From: Brevibacillus choshinensis
GTDB taxonomy: Bacteria; Bacillota; Bacilli; Brevibacillales; Brevibacillaceae
Length of the DNA: 64,000 bases
Assembly: GCF_016811915.1 (NCBI RefSeq)
Contig: NZ_CP069127.1
Coordinates: 5,602,501-5,666,500 of the forward strand
Direction: 5' to 3'
This document shows positions 8,301 to 17,474 of this stretch, one piece after another (position 1 is the stretch's first letter; each line of letters starts with the position of its first letter). The notes below the pieces were generated by a model that did not search any database, was not told where the DNA came from, and saw only the letters and a program-made list of their open reading frames with translations. The translations under genes were made by a program, and so were the position numbers.

Positions 8301-9055
8301 GGCCGCACCACAACTCCTTTTGTCTGGAGATACTCTTTCACCGACTGGATCGAGGTCTCCTCATAGTGGAAAATCGATGCAGCCAAAGCCGCATCCGCCT
8401 TTCCGTCCGTCAAAACATCGTAGAAATGCTCGCGGGATCCCGCACCCCCTGAAGCGATCACCGGAATGCCCACCGCTTCCGAAACTCGCCGGGTCAGCTC
8501 AATCCCAAAGCCCTTCTTCTCTCCATCATCATCCATGCTGGTGAGCAGGATTTCGCCTGCCCCCAACGCTTCCGCTTCCTGCGCCCAAGCCACGACATCT
8601 CTGCCCGTACCGTTGCGTCCTCCATGGGTGTACACTTCCCAGCGCTCGCCCCCCACATTGCGGGCATCAATCGCGACGACCATGCATTGGGAACCGAACA
8701 CCATCGCTCCTTCATGAATCAGCTCAGGACGGAGCACAGCTGCCGTATTCAAAGAGATCTTGTCCGCCCCCGCGCGCAAAATACGCTTCATATCCTCGAC
8801 GCTATTGATCCCGCCGCCTACCGTAAACGGAATGGTGATGTTGGCAGCGGTGCGCTCAATCACATCGACCATCGTCTTGCGCCCTTCGTGAGAGGCTGAG
8901 ATATCGAGAAAAACCAGCTCATCCGCGCGCTCCTCGCTGTATTTCTTGGCGAGCTCCACAGGGTCTCCCGCATCGCGAAGCCCGACAAATTGCACGCCTT
9001 TTACCACCCGCCCGTCCTTGACATCCAGGCAGGGTATGATTCGTTTCGCTAGCAT
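8297..9055 (-). CDS. hisF: Imidazole glycerol phosphate synthase, cyclase subunit
   Basis: 252-residue TIM barrel that uses ammonia delivered by HisH to convert PRFAR into imidazole glycerol phosphate and AICAR. MLAKRIIPCLDVKDGRVVKG carries the catalytic Asp at position 11, and VVAIDARNVGG holds the second catalytic Asp. The ATG at 9055 is preferred over the GTG at 9064 because it gives the usual HisF N-terminus and lies 10 nt after GGGGGAG. It follows hisA without a gap. Confidence 0.97.
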   Translation of the reverse strand: MLAKRIIPCLDVKDGRVVKGVQFVGLRDAGDPVELAKKYSEERADELVFLDISASHEGRKTMVDVIERTAANITIPFTVGGGINSVEDMKRILRAGADKISLNTAAVLRPELIHEGAMVFGSQCMVVAIDARNVGGERWEVYTHGGRNGTGRDVVAWAQEAEALGAGEILLTSMDDDGEKKGFGIELTRRVSEAVGIPVIASGGAGSREHFYDVLTDGKADAALAASIFHYEETSIQSVKEYLQTKGVVVRP

Positions 9056-9056
9056 T

Positions 9057-9794
9057 TTATACACGCTCCCCCATGCGATTCAGCGCCTCTTCCAAGGTAA
9101 ACGCGTCCGTATACAGCGCTTTTCCGACGATGGCACCCGAGACGCCATCCTTTTCATGCGCGCTGAGCACCAGCAAATCATCGAGGTTGCTCACCCCTCC
9201 TGATGCGATGACGGATTGGCCTGTCGCGATCGCCAGCGCAGAAATTTCCTCTACGTTCGGGCCTGTCAGCGTTCCATCGCGTGCAATATCCGTATAGATA
9301 AAGGTCTGAGCTCCGTACGATACCAGCCGTTTCGCCAGCTCCGTCGCGGACACATCCGTCGTATTCAGCCAGCCTCGCGTTGCCACCATCCCATTGCGGC
9401 AATCGAGACCAATCGCGATTTTGTCTCCATAAGCCTGCAAGATCCGCTGGGTAAACGGCTCGTCTTCAATCGCAGCCGTCCCGACGATGACTCTCGCCAC
9501 GCCCGCTTCCAAATAATCCGCAATCTGCTCCTCAGATCGGATGCCTCCGCCTACTTGCACAGGAACCGGAATGGTGCGAGCGATTTCCTTGATGATTTCG
9601 GCGTTGGCAGGCTTACCTTCCTTGGCCCCATCCAGGTCGACGAGATGCACCCAGGATGCTCCCTGCTCTACCCACCGCTTTGCCATTTCCAGTGGAGAAT
9701 CAGCGTACACCGTTTCTTGTGCGTAATCCCCTTGAAACAGCCGGACGCATTTTCCCCCGCGAATATCGATTGCCGGATAGATAATGAAACTCAT
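9057..9794 (-). CDS. hisA: ProFAR isomerase (1-(5-phosphoribosyl)-5-[(5-phosphoribosylamino)methylideneamino]imidazole-4-carboxamide isomerase)
   Basis: 245-residue TIM barrel for step 4 of histidine synthesis. The N-terminus IIYPAIDIRGGKCVRLFQGD contains the first catalytic Asp. GLDCRNGMVATRGW and the C-terminal phosphate-binding VIASGGVS loop are in place. Length is normal. Its start overlaps the hisH stop by 4 nt. Confidence 0.97.
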   Translation of the reverse strand: MSFIIYPAIDIRGGKCVRLFQGDYAQETVYADSPLEMAKRWVEQGASWVHLVDLDGAKEGKPANAEIIKEIARTIPVPVQVGGGIRSEEQIADYLEAGVARVIVGTAAIEDEPFTQRILQAYGDKIAIGLDCRNGMVATRGWLNTTDVSATELAKRLVSYGAQTFIYTDIARDGTLTGPNVEEISALAIATGQSVIASGGVSNLDDLLVLSAHEKDGVSGAIVGKALYTDAFTLEEALNRMGERV

Positions 9795-10408
9795 GCCAGT
9801 ACCCCCTCACACTGCACGGCAAAATTGCGCAGCAAGCGCATTCCAGTTTCCCCGCTTTTTTCCGGGTGGAACTGCATGCCGTATACGTTTTCTCTGCCTA
9901 CGATGGCGGTTACGTCCTGATGGTAGTCACTGGTCGCCAGCAATATATCATCACTGCCCACCTGCACATGATAGGAGTGGACAAAATAAACGTAGTCACC
10001 GGACTGCACCCCGTCGAACAGCCAGTGATCCTGTCTGAGCTGCAGTTGATTCCAGCCCATGTGCGGAATCTTGAAATCCCCCGCGAATCGGACAGCCCCA
10101 CCGCTCAATAACCCCAGACCGATATGCTCACCGTGCTCTTCGCTCTTTCCAAAAAGCAGCTGCATGCCGAGGCAAATCCCGAGGATCGGGCGGCCCTTCG
10201 CTGCGTATTCCTGAATCGCCTGCTCCAGCCCCAGCTCCCGGATGTTCGCGATGGCATCGCCGAACGCGCCAACACCAGGCAGGATCAAGCCGCTGCATTC
10301 ATTCAGACGCTCTGGCTGGGACACAAAATCATACGAATACCCCAGACGCTCCAGCGCTTTGCTCAAGCTGTACAGATTGCCCATGCCGTAGTCGATAATG
10401 CCGATCAT
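9791..10408 (-). CDS. hisH: Imidazole glycerol phosphate synthase, glutamine amidotransferase subunit
   Basis: 205-residue class I glutaminase that feeds ammonia to HisF. The nucleophile Cys is in PILGICLGMQLLFG and the His-Glu pair in YGMQFHPEKSG. The true start is the ATG at 10408 (MIGIIDYGMGN), 9 nt after AAAGGGG; the longer frame from 10471 only reads through hisB sequence. It begins 1 nt after the hisB stop. Confidence 0.97.
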   Translation of the reverse strand: MIGIIDYGMGNLYSLSKALERLGYSYDFVSQPERLNECSGLILPGVGAFGDAIANIRELGLEQAIQEYAAKGRPILGICLGMQLLFGKSEEHGEHIGLGLLSGGAVRFAGDFKIPHMGWNQLQLRQDHWLFDGVQSGDYVYFVHSYHVQVGSDDILLATSDYHQDVTAIVGRENVYGMQFHPEKSGETGMRLLRNFAVQCEGVLA

Positions 10409-10409
10409 G

Positions 10410-11009
10410 CTACAAAACCCCTTTGGTAGACGGGACCCCTTTGACTCTCGGGTCGATCGTCGTCGCTTCATCCAGCGCGCGGCCGAGTGCTTTGAAGATC
10501 GCTTCGATCATGTGGTGAGTATTGTGCCCGTAGTGCAGGATCACGTGCAGATTGATCCTTGCCTCCAGAGCAAACTTCCACAGGAACTCATGCACCAGCT
10601 CCGTAGGGAATTGCCCGACTACATTCGATGGATACGCTGCCCGATATTCCAGGTGCGGCCGATTGCTGATATCGATCACGACCTGAGCCAATGCGTCGTC
10701 CATGGGTACGAATGCGTTTCCGTAGCGTTTGATCCCCTTTTTATCGCCCAATGCCTCGCGCAAGGAATGCCCCAGACAAATCCCGATGTCTTCTACCGTG
10801 TGGTGGTAGTCGATCTCGATGTCGCCCTTCGCTTTGACAGTCAGATCAAAATGTCCGTGACGCGTAAACAAGTCCAGCATGTGATCGAGAAAAGGAACGC
10901 CGGAATCCTGCATGCTCTCTCCTGCCCCGTCAATTCCAAAGGAAAGGGCGATCTGGGTCTCATTCGTATTGCGCTCAATCTTGGCATAACGTTTTTGCAG
11001 CTCACTCAT
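10410..11009 (-). CDS. hisB: Imidazoleglycerol-phosphate dehydratase
   Basis: 199-residue monofunctional dehydratase converting imidazole glycerol phosphate to imidazole acetol phosphate. The Mn-binding motifs are present: DSGVPFLDHMLDLFTRHGHF, DYHHTVEDIGICLG and HNTHHMIEAIFKALGRAL. No phosphatase domain is fused, as is usual for Gram-positives, so histidinol-phosphatase must be encoded elsewhere. It overlaps the hisD stop by 4 nt. Confidence 0.97.
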   Translation of the reverse strand: MSELQKRYAKIERNTNETQIALSFGIDGAGESMQDSGVPFLDHMLDLFTRHGHFDLTVKAKGDIEIDYHHTVEDIGICLGHSLREALGDKKGIKRYGNAFVPMDDALAQVVIDISNRPHLEYRAAYPSNVVGQFPTELVHEFLWKFALEARINLHVILHYGHNTHHMIEAIFKALGRALDEATTIDPRVKGVPSTKGVL

Positions 11010-12304
11010 CCTCTGTCACGCTCCTGCTCTTCTCTATCAAAGTCACGTAGTCGTTCGGTAATCGCACGCCCGTGTGCAGCAAGTCCTTCCTGCTCGGCCA
11101 GCGCCACGATTTTATGCCCGTTCTCCCGCAAGTCGCGTTTGCTGTAAGAGACCACACTCGATTTCTTGATGAAGTCGTCCACGGAAAGCGGCGACGAAAA
11201 ACGCGCGGTTCCATTGGTCGGGATGACGTGGTTCGTCCCCGCAAAGTAATCGCCAACCGGTTCCGAGCTGTACGGTCCGAGAAAAATTGCCCCTGCATTT
11301 TCCACTTTGCCCAGATGCTCAAAAGGGTCTGCAATCATGATTTCCAAGTGCTCGGGCGCGATGCGATTGATCGCTGCGAAGCCTTCCTCGAGATCCTGCA
11401 CGACCAAAATAGCCCCAAAATCACGAATCGCAGCTTCCGCAATCGAGCGACGCGGCAGATCCGCCAGCTGCCGCTCGACCTCTTCGGAGACTGCCTCCGC
11501 CACCGTCTGTGAGGTGGTGACCAAAATGGCTGCCGACATCGGGTCATGCTCTGCTTGTGACAGCAGATCGGCTGCTATGTAGCGTGGGTTGGCAGTCTCA
11601 TCTGCCAGTACTGCGATCTCGCTCGGTCCCGCTACCATATCAATGCTCACCAATCCAAACACTTCCCGCTTGGCGAGCGCCACGAAGATATTTCCTGGTC
11701 CGACGATCTTGTCGACCGCCTTGATCTGTTCGGTTCCGTAGGTCAAGGCTGCGATCGCCTGCGCGCCGCCTACCTTGTATATTTCCTTGACTCCAGCGAT
11801 CTGTGCAGCAACGAGAATCGCTGGATTGATTTTCCCGTCTCGGCCAGGAGGCGTCGTGATCACTACCTGTGGAACACCTGCAATTTTAGCCGGAATCGCA
11901 TTCATGAGCACGCTCGAAGGGTAAGCTGCTGTCCCGCCCGGAACATACAGTCCTGCCCGCTTTAGTGGCCGAATGATCTGACCGAGCAATGTTCCGCTCT
12001 CTTTTGTGGAAAACCACGACTGCCTGACCTGCCGGCTATGAAAATCGCGAATATTCTCCGCGGCTTCAGCCAAAGCTTCCTTTACCTCTGGCGCGACCAG
12101 GCCGCTCGCCTCTATGAACTCTTCCTCGGTCACGAGAAATTGCTCCAATCGAACGCGATCAAAACGCTCTGTATAGTCCCGCACTGCTTCGTCGCCTCGC
12201 TCCCGTACATCGGCGAGAATGGCTTTGACAGCTTCCTGCTGCTCCCTGGTGCCCGCGTCTACTGATCGTTTCCCATCAAACTGACTGGCAGAAATGATGC
12301 GCAT
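11006..12304 (-). CDS. hisD: Histidinol dehydrogenase
   Basis: 432-residue Zn-dependent NAD enzyme that oxidises L-histidinol to L-histidine. Visible motifs are GTAAYPSSVLMNAIPAKIAG, the Zn-binding LLSQAEHDPMSAA, the catalytic Glu-His in RIAPEHLEI and GPYSSEPVGDYFAGTNHV. The start at 12304 (MRIISASQF) is supported by GGAGAGGTGATAGAGGG directly upstream; the upstream MWRGDRG extension is not expected. It follows hisG by 30 nt. Confidence 0.97.
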   Translation of the reverse strand: MRIISASQFDGKRSVDAGTREQQEAVKAILADVRERGDEAVRDYTERFDRVRLEQFLVTEEEFIEASGLVAPEVKEALAEAAENIRDFHSRQVRQSWFSTKESGTLLGQIIRPLKRAGLYVPGGTAAYPSSVLMNAIPAKIAGVPQVVITTPPGRDGKINPAILVAAQIAGVKEIYKVGGAQAIAALTYGTEQIKAVDKIVGPGNIFVALAKREVFGLVSIDMVAGPSEIAVLADETANPRYIAADLLSQAEHDPMSAAILVTTSQTVAEAVSEEVERQLADLPRRSIAEAAIRDFGAILVVQDLEEGFAAINRIAPEHLEIMIADPFEHLGKVENAGAIFLGPYSSEPVGDYFAGTNHVIPTNGTARFSSPLSVDDFIKKSSVVSYSKRDLRENGHKIVALAEQEGLAAHGRAITERLRDFDREEQERDRG

Positions 12305-12334
12305 CCCTCTATCACCTCTCCACATTTCTCTTTT

Positions 12335-12982
12335 CTATGATCGTTTCGGGATGACTTCCAAAAACTTGCTCGCAATGTCATCCACCGCTTCGCTTTTCAT
12401 TCGGTAGCTTGCCCGATTGGCAATCAGGCGCGTCGTAATCTCACAAATATGCTCCAGCTCCACGAGGCCGTTTTCCTTTAAGGTCCGTCCCGTCGATACG
12501 ATATCGACGATGCGGTCCGCCAGCCCGATCATCGGCGCCAGCTCCACCGAGCCGTTCAGCTTGATGACCTCTACCTGCTGGCCTTGCTCGCGGAAATAAC
12601 GAGAGGCAATTTTCGGGTATTTGGTAGCAACCCGCGGAGCCTCCGTCGGCTTCCAGTCCGGCATCCCGGCTACCATCATGCGGCAGTACCCGATTTGCAG
12701 GTCCAAGAGCTCGTAGACATCGCGTTCCTCTTCCAAGAGAACATCCTTCCCCACGACTCCCACATCCGCGACTCCGTATTCGACGTAGGTGGGAACATCT
12801 GTCGGTTTCGCCAAAATGAACTCCAGCTTCGCGTTCTCCACCGGAATGACCAGCTTGCGGGAATCCTGAAGCTCTGCTGTCACCTGCAAGCCTGCCTGCT
12901 GCAAAAAATGAACGGCCTCTTCAAAGATTCGCCCCTTCGGCATGGCGATCGTCAATTTTTGAGATTGATCGGAAAAACCCAT
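12335..12982 (-). CDS. hisG: ATP phosphoribosyltransferase, short form
   Basis: First committed enzyme of histidine synthesis, joining ATP and PRPP. At 215 residues it is the short HisG form, which lacks the C-terminal regulatory domain and needs HisZ, encoded immediately upstream. The C-terminal PRPP-binding signature is DIVSTGRTLKENGL. GGAGGAATAGGGA precedes the ATG, and only 3 nt separate it from hisZ. Confidence 0.97.
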   Translation of the reverse strand: MGFSDQSQKLTIAMPKGRIFEEAVHFLQQAGLQVTAELQDSRKLVIPVENAKLEFILAKPTDVPTYVEYGVADVGVVGKDVLLEEERDVYELLDLQIGYCRMMVAGMPDWKPTEAPRVATKYPKIASRYFREQGQQVEVIKLNGSVELAPMIGLADRIVDIVSTGRTLKENGLVELEHICEITTRLIANRASYRMKSEAVDDIASKFLEVIPKRS

Positions 12983-12985
12983 TCC

Positions 12986-14161
12986 CTATTCCTCCTGTTT
13001 CGTCAAGCAGATAACCTTGCTGTACGTCTCTCCCTGATACGCCGCAGCCTCCGCTTGATTCTTGACCAGTCGAGTGACGACCACGAGGCCATCCTGTCTG
13101 AGCGATTGCGCTTCGGCCAGAGCCTCCGTGCGCTTGTCTTCCGTGTAGCACAGGAGAATACGAGCGGCTGGCCCAATTTCGAGGGCCGGGGTGACAAGCA
13201 GCAAGCGATCCATCTTGATGGCAAAGCCCGTTGCCTGCGCTGGCCTCCCGAACTGAGCCAGCAGGTGGTCATAACGCCCTCCGCCCAGCAGGGGTGAACC
13301 CAAATCAGCGGCATAGCCCTCGAACACGATACCCGTGTAGTAATTCAGATTGATGATCAGGTTGAAGTCCAGCAGCAAATCGTCTGTTACACCGTATGCC
13401 TCCAACGCTTCCCATAACGAAGCGATAGTTTCAACCGCTCGTCTCGCTTTGCCGTTTTCCGTCAGGGATCGCGCCTCATCAATTTTTCCTTTTCCTCCGC
13501 GCAGGCGAAGCAGAGCCTCCAGCCTCTCCTTTGCCTCAGCCGCGAGGTTCAGCGTAGCTAGCAGCTGACGGAAGCCTACGAAATCACGTTCAACCAGGTA
13601 CTGACGGAATTGGTTGCGGATCGCTTCGTCACAGATCCATTCCTCCAGCACCCCATCCACAAAATCCACATGTCCGATCGCGATGCGGAACGTCTCTACG
13701 CCTGCCGCTCGCAAACAAAATACCGCGAGTGCGATTGCCTCTGCGTCGGCATCCACGGACGCATCCCCGATCAGCTCGATGCCTGTCTGGAAGAATTCCG
13801 CATTCCGGCCAGCTTCCTTTTCCTGCGCGCGGAACACATTTGCTTGATAAAACAGACGAATCGGCAATGGTACATCTTTATATAAAGAAGAAACGACACG
13901 GGCGATGGGTGCCGTCATGTCCGGACGCAGCACCACGGTATGTCCCTGTTTATCCAGAAGTCGAAACATCCGATCTGTCAGCGTCGCGCTTGCAGATCCT
14001 ACTGTATCGTAATACTCCAATGACGGCGTGGAGATTTCTTCGTACCCCCAACGTTCGATGCACTGGCGCAGGGAGCGCTCCAAATGCCGTTGTTTGGAGA
14101 GTGATTCCGGTAAAATGTCCCGCATCCCCAGCGGCTTTTCAAATCCCAACGGCTTTGCCAT
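12986..14161 (-). CDS. hisZ: ATP phosphoribosyltransferase regulatory subunit
   Basis: 391-residue paralogue of histidyl-tRNA synthetase that combines with short HisG to form the feedback-regulated enzyme. Class II synthetase-like motifs remain (TVVLRPDMTAPIARV and LLGGGRYDHLLAQFG), while the anticodon-binding domain is lacking. The start at 14161 (MAKPLGFEKP) follows AGGGAAGAACG; the ATGs further upstream do not match the family N-terminus. First gene of the histidine operon hisZGDBHAF(IE). Confidence 0.95.
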   Translation of the reverse strand: MAKPLGFEKPLGMRDILPESLSKQRHLERSLRQCIERWGYEEISTPSLEYYDTVGSASATLTDRMFRLLDKQGHTVVLRPDMTAPIARVVSSLYKDVPLPIRLFYQANVFRAQEKEAGRNAEFFQTGIELIGDASVDADAEAIALAVFCLRAAGVETFRIAIGHVDFVDGVLEEWICDEAIRNQFRQYLVERDFVGFRQLLATLNLAAEAKERLEALLRLRGGKGKIDEARSLTENGKARRAVETIASLWEALEAYGVTDDLLLDFNLIINLNYYTGIVFEGYAADLGSPLLGGGRYDHLLAQFGRPAQATGFAIKMDRLLLVTPALEIGPAARILLCYTEDKRTEALAEAQSLRQDGLVVVTRLVKNQAEAAAYQGETYSKVICLTKQEE

Positions 14162-14227
14162 CGTTCTTCCCTCCATCGCATGCACTTTACTCTGCTAATA
14201 TGGTAACAAGTTAAAGTATTATGAAGA

Positions 14228-14256
14228 AGAGTACCACGATAAGGCAGAGTGGTCAA
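14228..14256 (-). promoter_or_regulatory. Probable sigma-A promoter of the his operon
   Basis: On the minus strand TTGACC, a 17-nt spacer and TACTCT lie about 67 nt before hisZ. A short inverted repeat ACCAC/GTGGT (14233-14253) overlaps the spacer and could be an operator. No T-box leader is present, although histidine operons of Firmicutes often carry one. Confidence 0.5.
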
Positions 14257-14332
14257 CATAGATAAGAATAGTCGGAAAATTCTACACCAGCTGCTTTCCA
14301 AAAGAAAACCTGTGCAGCTCTGTCGCTGTATG

Positions 14333-14371
14333 AAAAAAGAGCGCCTGCGCGACAAGCAGCAGACACTCTCT
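14333..14371 (-). terminator. Terminator after yvoF
   Basis: AGAGTGTCTGC and GCAGGCGCTCT form an 11-bp stem (two G-U pairs) with a 10-nt loop, followed by TTTTTTC on the minus strand. It ends the hprK-yvoF transcript, so the his operon needs its own promoter. Confidence 0.85.
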
Positions 14372-14400
14372 AGTATGGCCCGTTCTTTTATTTTCTCCTC

Positions 14401-14907
14401 TTACTCCTGCTCATCCCCGACAGCATTGCCACTGCGAATGAGCTGCATGGGATTTCCCCCGACAAACGCTCCCGCTGGCACGCTTTTATGTACGACGGTG
14501 CCAGCCGCCACGATCGCGCCTTTGCCTATCGTCACTCCCGGCAGGATCGTTGAATTCGCTCCGATCAGCACATCATCCTCAATACGAACTTCCCCCAGCC
14601 GGTATTCCTCGACCAAGTATTCATGAGCGAGTATCGTCGTATTGTAGCCGATGACGCAGTTGCGGCCAATTTTGATCAGCTCGGGAAACATAATGTCCAT
14701 CATGACCATCAGGGCCACCGCGCTATGCGTTCCCACTTCCATTCGCAGGAACGTGCGGTACAGCCAGTTTTTCCAGGACAAAAACGGCATATAGCGCGCT
14801 AGTTGAATCACAATGAAGTTTTTCATGACTTTCCAAAAGCTCACCGTTTGGTAGAGCTGCCAAAGAGGGTTGGCTCCACGCACGGGATAACGTGTGGTAT
14901 TTCTCAT
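14401..14907 (-). CDS. yvoF: Hexapeptide-repeat acyltransferase (YvoF-like)
   Basis: 168-residue left-handed beta-helix acyltransferase of the LacA/WbbJ group. Hexapeptide repeats are seen as IGRNCVIGYNTTILAHEY and IGANSTILPGVTIGKGAIV, ending in the family GAFVGGNPMQLIR. The substrate is unknown. Its position between hprK and hisZ matches B. subtilis yvoF, which supports the name. It starts 20 nt after the hprK stop with GAAGGAG upstream. Confidence 0.85.
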   Translation of the reverse strand: MRNTTRYPVRGANPLWQLYQTVSFWKVMKNFIVIQLARYMPFLSWKNWLYRTFLRMEVGTHSAVALMVMMDIMFPELIKIGRNCVIGYNTTILAHEYLVEEYRLGEVRIEDDVLIGANSTILPGVTIGKGAIVAAGTVVHKSVPAGAFVGGNPMQLIRSGNAVGDEQE

Positions 14908-14927
14908 GAGTGATCTCCTTCTTCCAA

Positions 14928-15863
14928 TTACAAATCGGAATCCGCATCTTCGAGGATGGCATCCGACTGCTTGCGGGAGAAGTGAACCGCGGCGTTGTAC
15001 CCCATCCGCTTCAGGCGGAAATTCATCGCAGCCACCTCGATGATGACAGCCAGGTTTCGGCCGGGACGTACAGGGACGGTAATGATCGGGATATCCGTAT
15101 CCATGATTTTCAATGTTTCTTCATCCAACCCGAGGCGCTCGTACATTTTTTGCGGTTCCCACAGCTCCAGCTGAACGACCATCTCAATGTTTTTCACATT
15201 GCGCACAGCCCCGGCACCGAACATCGTCATGACGTTGATGATACCCACGCCGCGAATCTCCAGCAAATGCTGAATCAGCTCAGGGGCACTGCCGCTCAGC
15301 TGTCCAGCCTGCGTCTGACGAATTTCCACAGCGTCATCCGCTACCAGACGATGGCCACGCTTGACCAGCTCCAGCGCAGCCTCGCTCTTTCCGATCCCAC
15401 TAGAGCCCATGATCAGTACACCGACACCATAAATATCCGTCAGTACGCCATGGATCGTAGTGGTCGGCGCCAGACGATTCTCGAGGAAGTTGGTCATTTT
15501 GCCTACCAGTGTGGTGGTCGCTAGCGGCGATTGCAGCACTGGCACCCCGCGCTCATTCGATACCTCTATCATTTCTTCCGGAACAGGCTGATTTCGCGTC
15601 ACGCAAAAACACGGCGTCTGCCCCTGCATGAGGAAGTTCATCCGCTCGAGACGTTCCTCTCGATTCAGCGTTTGAAAGAAATTGATCTCCGTCAATCCAA
15701 AGAGCTGAATCCTCTCTTCAGCATAATACGAATAGTATCCCGCCAGCTGCAAACCTGGTCTGCTGAGATCGGTTACGGTAATTTCGCGTCCCAAGCCTTC
15801 TTCGCCACTGAGGATGGCCATGTTGAAATGATCGGCGAGGTGACTAACGTTGGTCTTACGCAT
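14928..15863 (-). CDS. hprK: HPr kinase/phosphorylase
   Basis: 311-residue enzyme that phosphorylates Ser46 of HPr with ATP and reverses it with phosphate, creating the P-Ser-HPr corepressor of CcpA. Walker A is GSSGIGKSEAALEL (about 153-166), the dual-function catalytic region follows as HRLVADDAVEI, and the family signature is LLEIRGVGIINVMTMFGAGA. AGGGGGAATCTC precedes the ATG. In B. subtilis lgt and ppaX lie between hprK and yvoF; here they are absent and hprK and yvoF are adjacent. Its activity bears on the cre box at 3447-3460. Confidence 0.97.
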   Translation of the reverse strand: MRKTNVSHLADHFNMAILSGEEGLGREITVTDLSRPGLQLAGYYSYYAEERIQLFGLTEINFFQTLNREERLERMNFLMQGQTPCFCVTRNQPVPEEMIEVSNERGVPVLQSPLATTTLVGKMTNFLENRLAPTTTIHGVLTDIYGVGVLIMGSSGIGKSEAALELVKRGHRLVADDAVEIRQTQAGQLSGSAPELIQHLLEIRGVGIINVMTMFGAGAVRNVKNIEMVVQLELWEPQKMYERLGLDEETLKIMDTDIPIITVPVRPGRNLAVIIEVAAMNFRLKRMGYNAAVHFSRKQSDAILEDADSDL

Positions 15864-15907
15864 GAGATTCCCCCTAGCTTGGGATTTCCGTCCCTATTAG
15901 TACCCTT

Positions 15908-15937
15908 ATTGTAACGAAAGCGACCTAGTGACGACAA
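15908..15937 (-). promoter_or_regulatory. Probable promoter of hprK
   Basis: TTGTCG, an 18-nt spacer and TACAAT on the minus strand, about 45 nt before the hprK ATG. Both hexamers are close to sigma-A consensus. Confidence 0.5.
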
Positions 15938-15978
15938 CCACTGTGAGCGGAAACCTCGCTCCGGGAATTGTCGTATCA

Positions 15979-16007
15979 TTTACATTTTTCATTATCTTTT
16001 TTAAGAT
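15979..16007 (+). promoter_or_regulatory. Probable promoter of the agr-like operon
   Basis: TTTACA, a 17-nt spacer and TAAGAT, about 90 nt before the kinase start. An imperfect palindrome (CATTTTTCATTATCTT / AAGATAGAAAATG, 15983-16015) overlaps it and could be a regulator site. Confidence 0.5.
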
Positions 16008-16097
16008 AGAAAATGTATTGGTCTCAGGCGCTACATAGGTTACAGTAAATTTGACATCATTCGCGCTCCGAAATTCGGACTGAGAGGAGGCAACACC

Positions 16098-17441
16098 TTG
16101 GATTTTCTACTTCGCTTTGTTCTAGTGGACATACCCGAAGCCTTCTTATTGCTTACCATAGGATTGGCAATGTTCAACATCTCCGTTTTCGATAAAAAGA
16201 AGCAAGCCATCTTCTTCAGTCTTCTGTTTTCGATCGCCGGTGAAGTGCTCTCATTCGTAGAAGTTCCCTATCAACCAAAAGTATTGCTTATGTTCGTATT
16301 GACCACTCTGTTTGTTTTCGTCCTCTATCGTTTCAATTTATTAAAATCCGTCTTTATAGGAATGACTGCCATTTGTTCCATGTTTGTTGCTGAATCGATC
16401 GTCATCATGATTTTTAACAGCCAGCAGATCTACTGGGCAGAAATTCTTTCTACCACCTTGCAAACCTTAACGATACGCGTTCTCTACTTCGGGATATTTC
16501 TCTTGCTTGCACTCATCTTGAGATTAATGAAATTCGATATTCAGCGATTTTTACCGCAGAATCACTACAACCGCTCTTTATTTTTACTGGTATTGGTGGG
16601 GAGTGTCGAGTTTCTGCTGATTCTGTTCTTGAATACGTCCTTTTTCTTACGGAATAACAACTCGGAATTAGCAGCCATTTATACACCTCAATTCCAATTT
16701 TTTATTCAGCTCTTAATCCTTGCGTTTTTCATCATTATTGTGATCTTATTTCGCATTTATCTTCACTTAACGATCAATCGTGTCGAGGAAGAGACGGGCA
16801 CCCCCTATTTGAATAGCATTCATGATCTGGTGACTGCCATTCGTTCGATCAAGCATGACTCCTTGAATCATTACACAGCGATCAATGGCTTCCTAAAAAA
16901 GGGATACGTCGACTTAGCGAAGGAATATGTGGAGCAGCTGCTGCAAGAAACGGTCACTGTCGAAAAATCAGTCGACACAAGCTCACAAGTGCTGGAGAGC
17001 ATCAAAAATCCCGCTGTCGCCTCCCTTCTCCAATCGAAAATGGAGGTTTGCCTGGCAGAGCGGATCGCCTTGTCTATGAACATTAAAACTCTCAGTCAAT
17101 TTTCACAAATCAAGACATACGACCTCATTAAGGTCTTGGGTAATTTATTTGATAATGCGATTCGAGCCACCTCATATGAACTGGAAGAAAACAGATTTAT
17201 CCGCTTGGAATGGGGGCAGACAGATGGCGAGCACTACCTGATGATTGAAAATAGCGGACCTACCATTCCAAAGGACAAGCTCCCTGCTATTTTCCAAGCT
17301 GGGTACACCACGAAAAAAGGGGGAGAAGGTGGTCTGGGCTTGGTGATCGTCAAGACGGTTACCGATCGTTACGGTGGTAAAATTCAAGTACATTCCGAAG
17401 AGGGCGTCACCAGTTTTCGCATCTCCTTTCTAAGCAAGTAG
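16098..17441 (+). CDS. AgrC-like sensor histidine kinase (GHKL type)
   Basis: 447 residues. The N-terminal half (about 1-220) has six or seven hydrophobic segments like the peptide-sensing domain of AgrC. The catalytic half has the H-box SIKHDSLNHYTAINGF (phosphorylated His in HDSLNH), N-box VLGNLFDNAIRAT and G-box GGEGGLGLVIVKTV, all of the HPK10/AgrC subfamily. The start codon is TTG at 16098, 7 nt after GAGAGGAGG. It is the first gene of a plus-strand operon with agrB-like and agrD-like genes, an unusual order. No response-regulator gene is adjacent, so the partner must lie elsewhere. Confidence 0.9.
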   Translation: MDFLLRFVLVDIPEAFLLLTIGLAMFNISVFDKKKQAIFFSLLFSIAGEVLSFVEVPYQPKVLLMFVLTTLFVFVLYRFNLLKSVFIGMTAICSMFVAESIVIMIFNSQQIYWAEILSTTLQTLTIRVLYFGIFLLLALILRLMKFDIQRFLPQNHYNRSLFLLVLVGSVEFLLILFLNTSFFLRNNNSELAAIYTPQFQFFIQLLILAFFIIIVILFRIYLHLTINRVEEETGTPYLNSIHDLVTAIRSIKHDSLNHYTAINGFLKKGYVDLAKEYVEQLLQETVTVEKSVDTSSQVLESIKNPAVASLLQSKMEVCLAERIALSMNIKTLSQFSQIKTYDLIKVLGNLFDNAIRATSYELEENRFIRLEWGQTDGEHYLMIENSGPTIPKDKLPAIFQAGYTTKKGGEGGLGLVIVKTVTDRYGGKIQVHSEEGVTSFRISFLSK

Positions 17442-17474
17442 TGTACGGAGTTCGATCTGGAAGGTGGTCAAAGC

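Noticed and set aside
14162..14400. T-box riboswitch for the histidine operon
   Set aside because: The conserved antiterminator T-box sequence (AGGGTGGNACCGCG) is absent, and the leader downstream of the promoter is too short.
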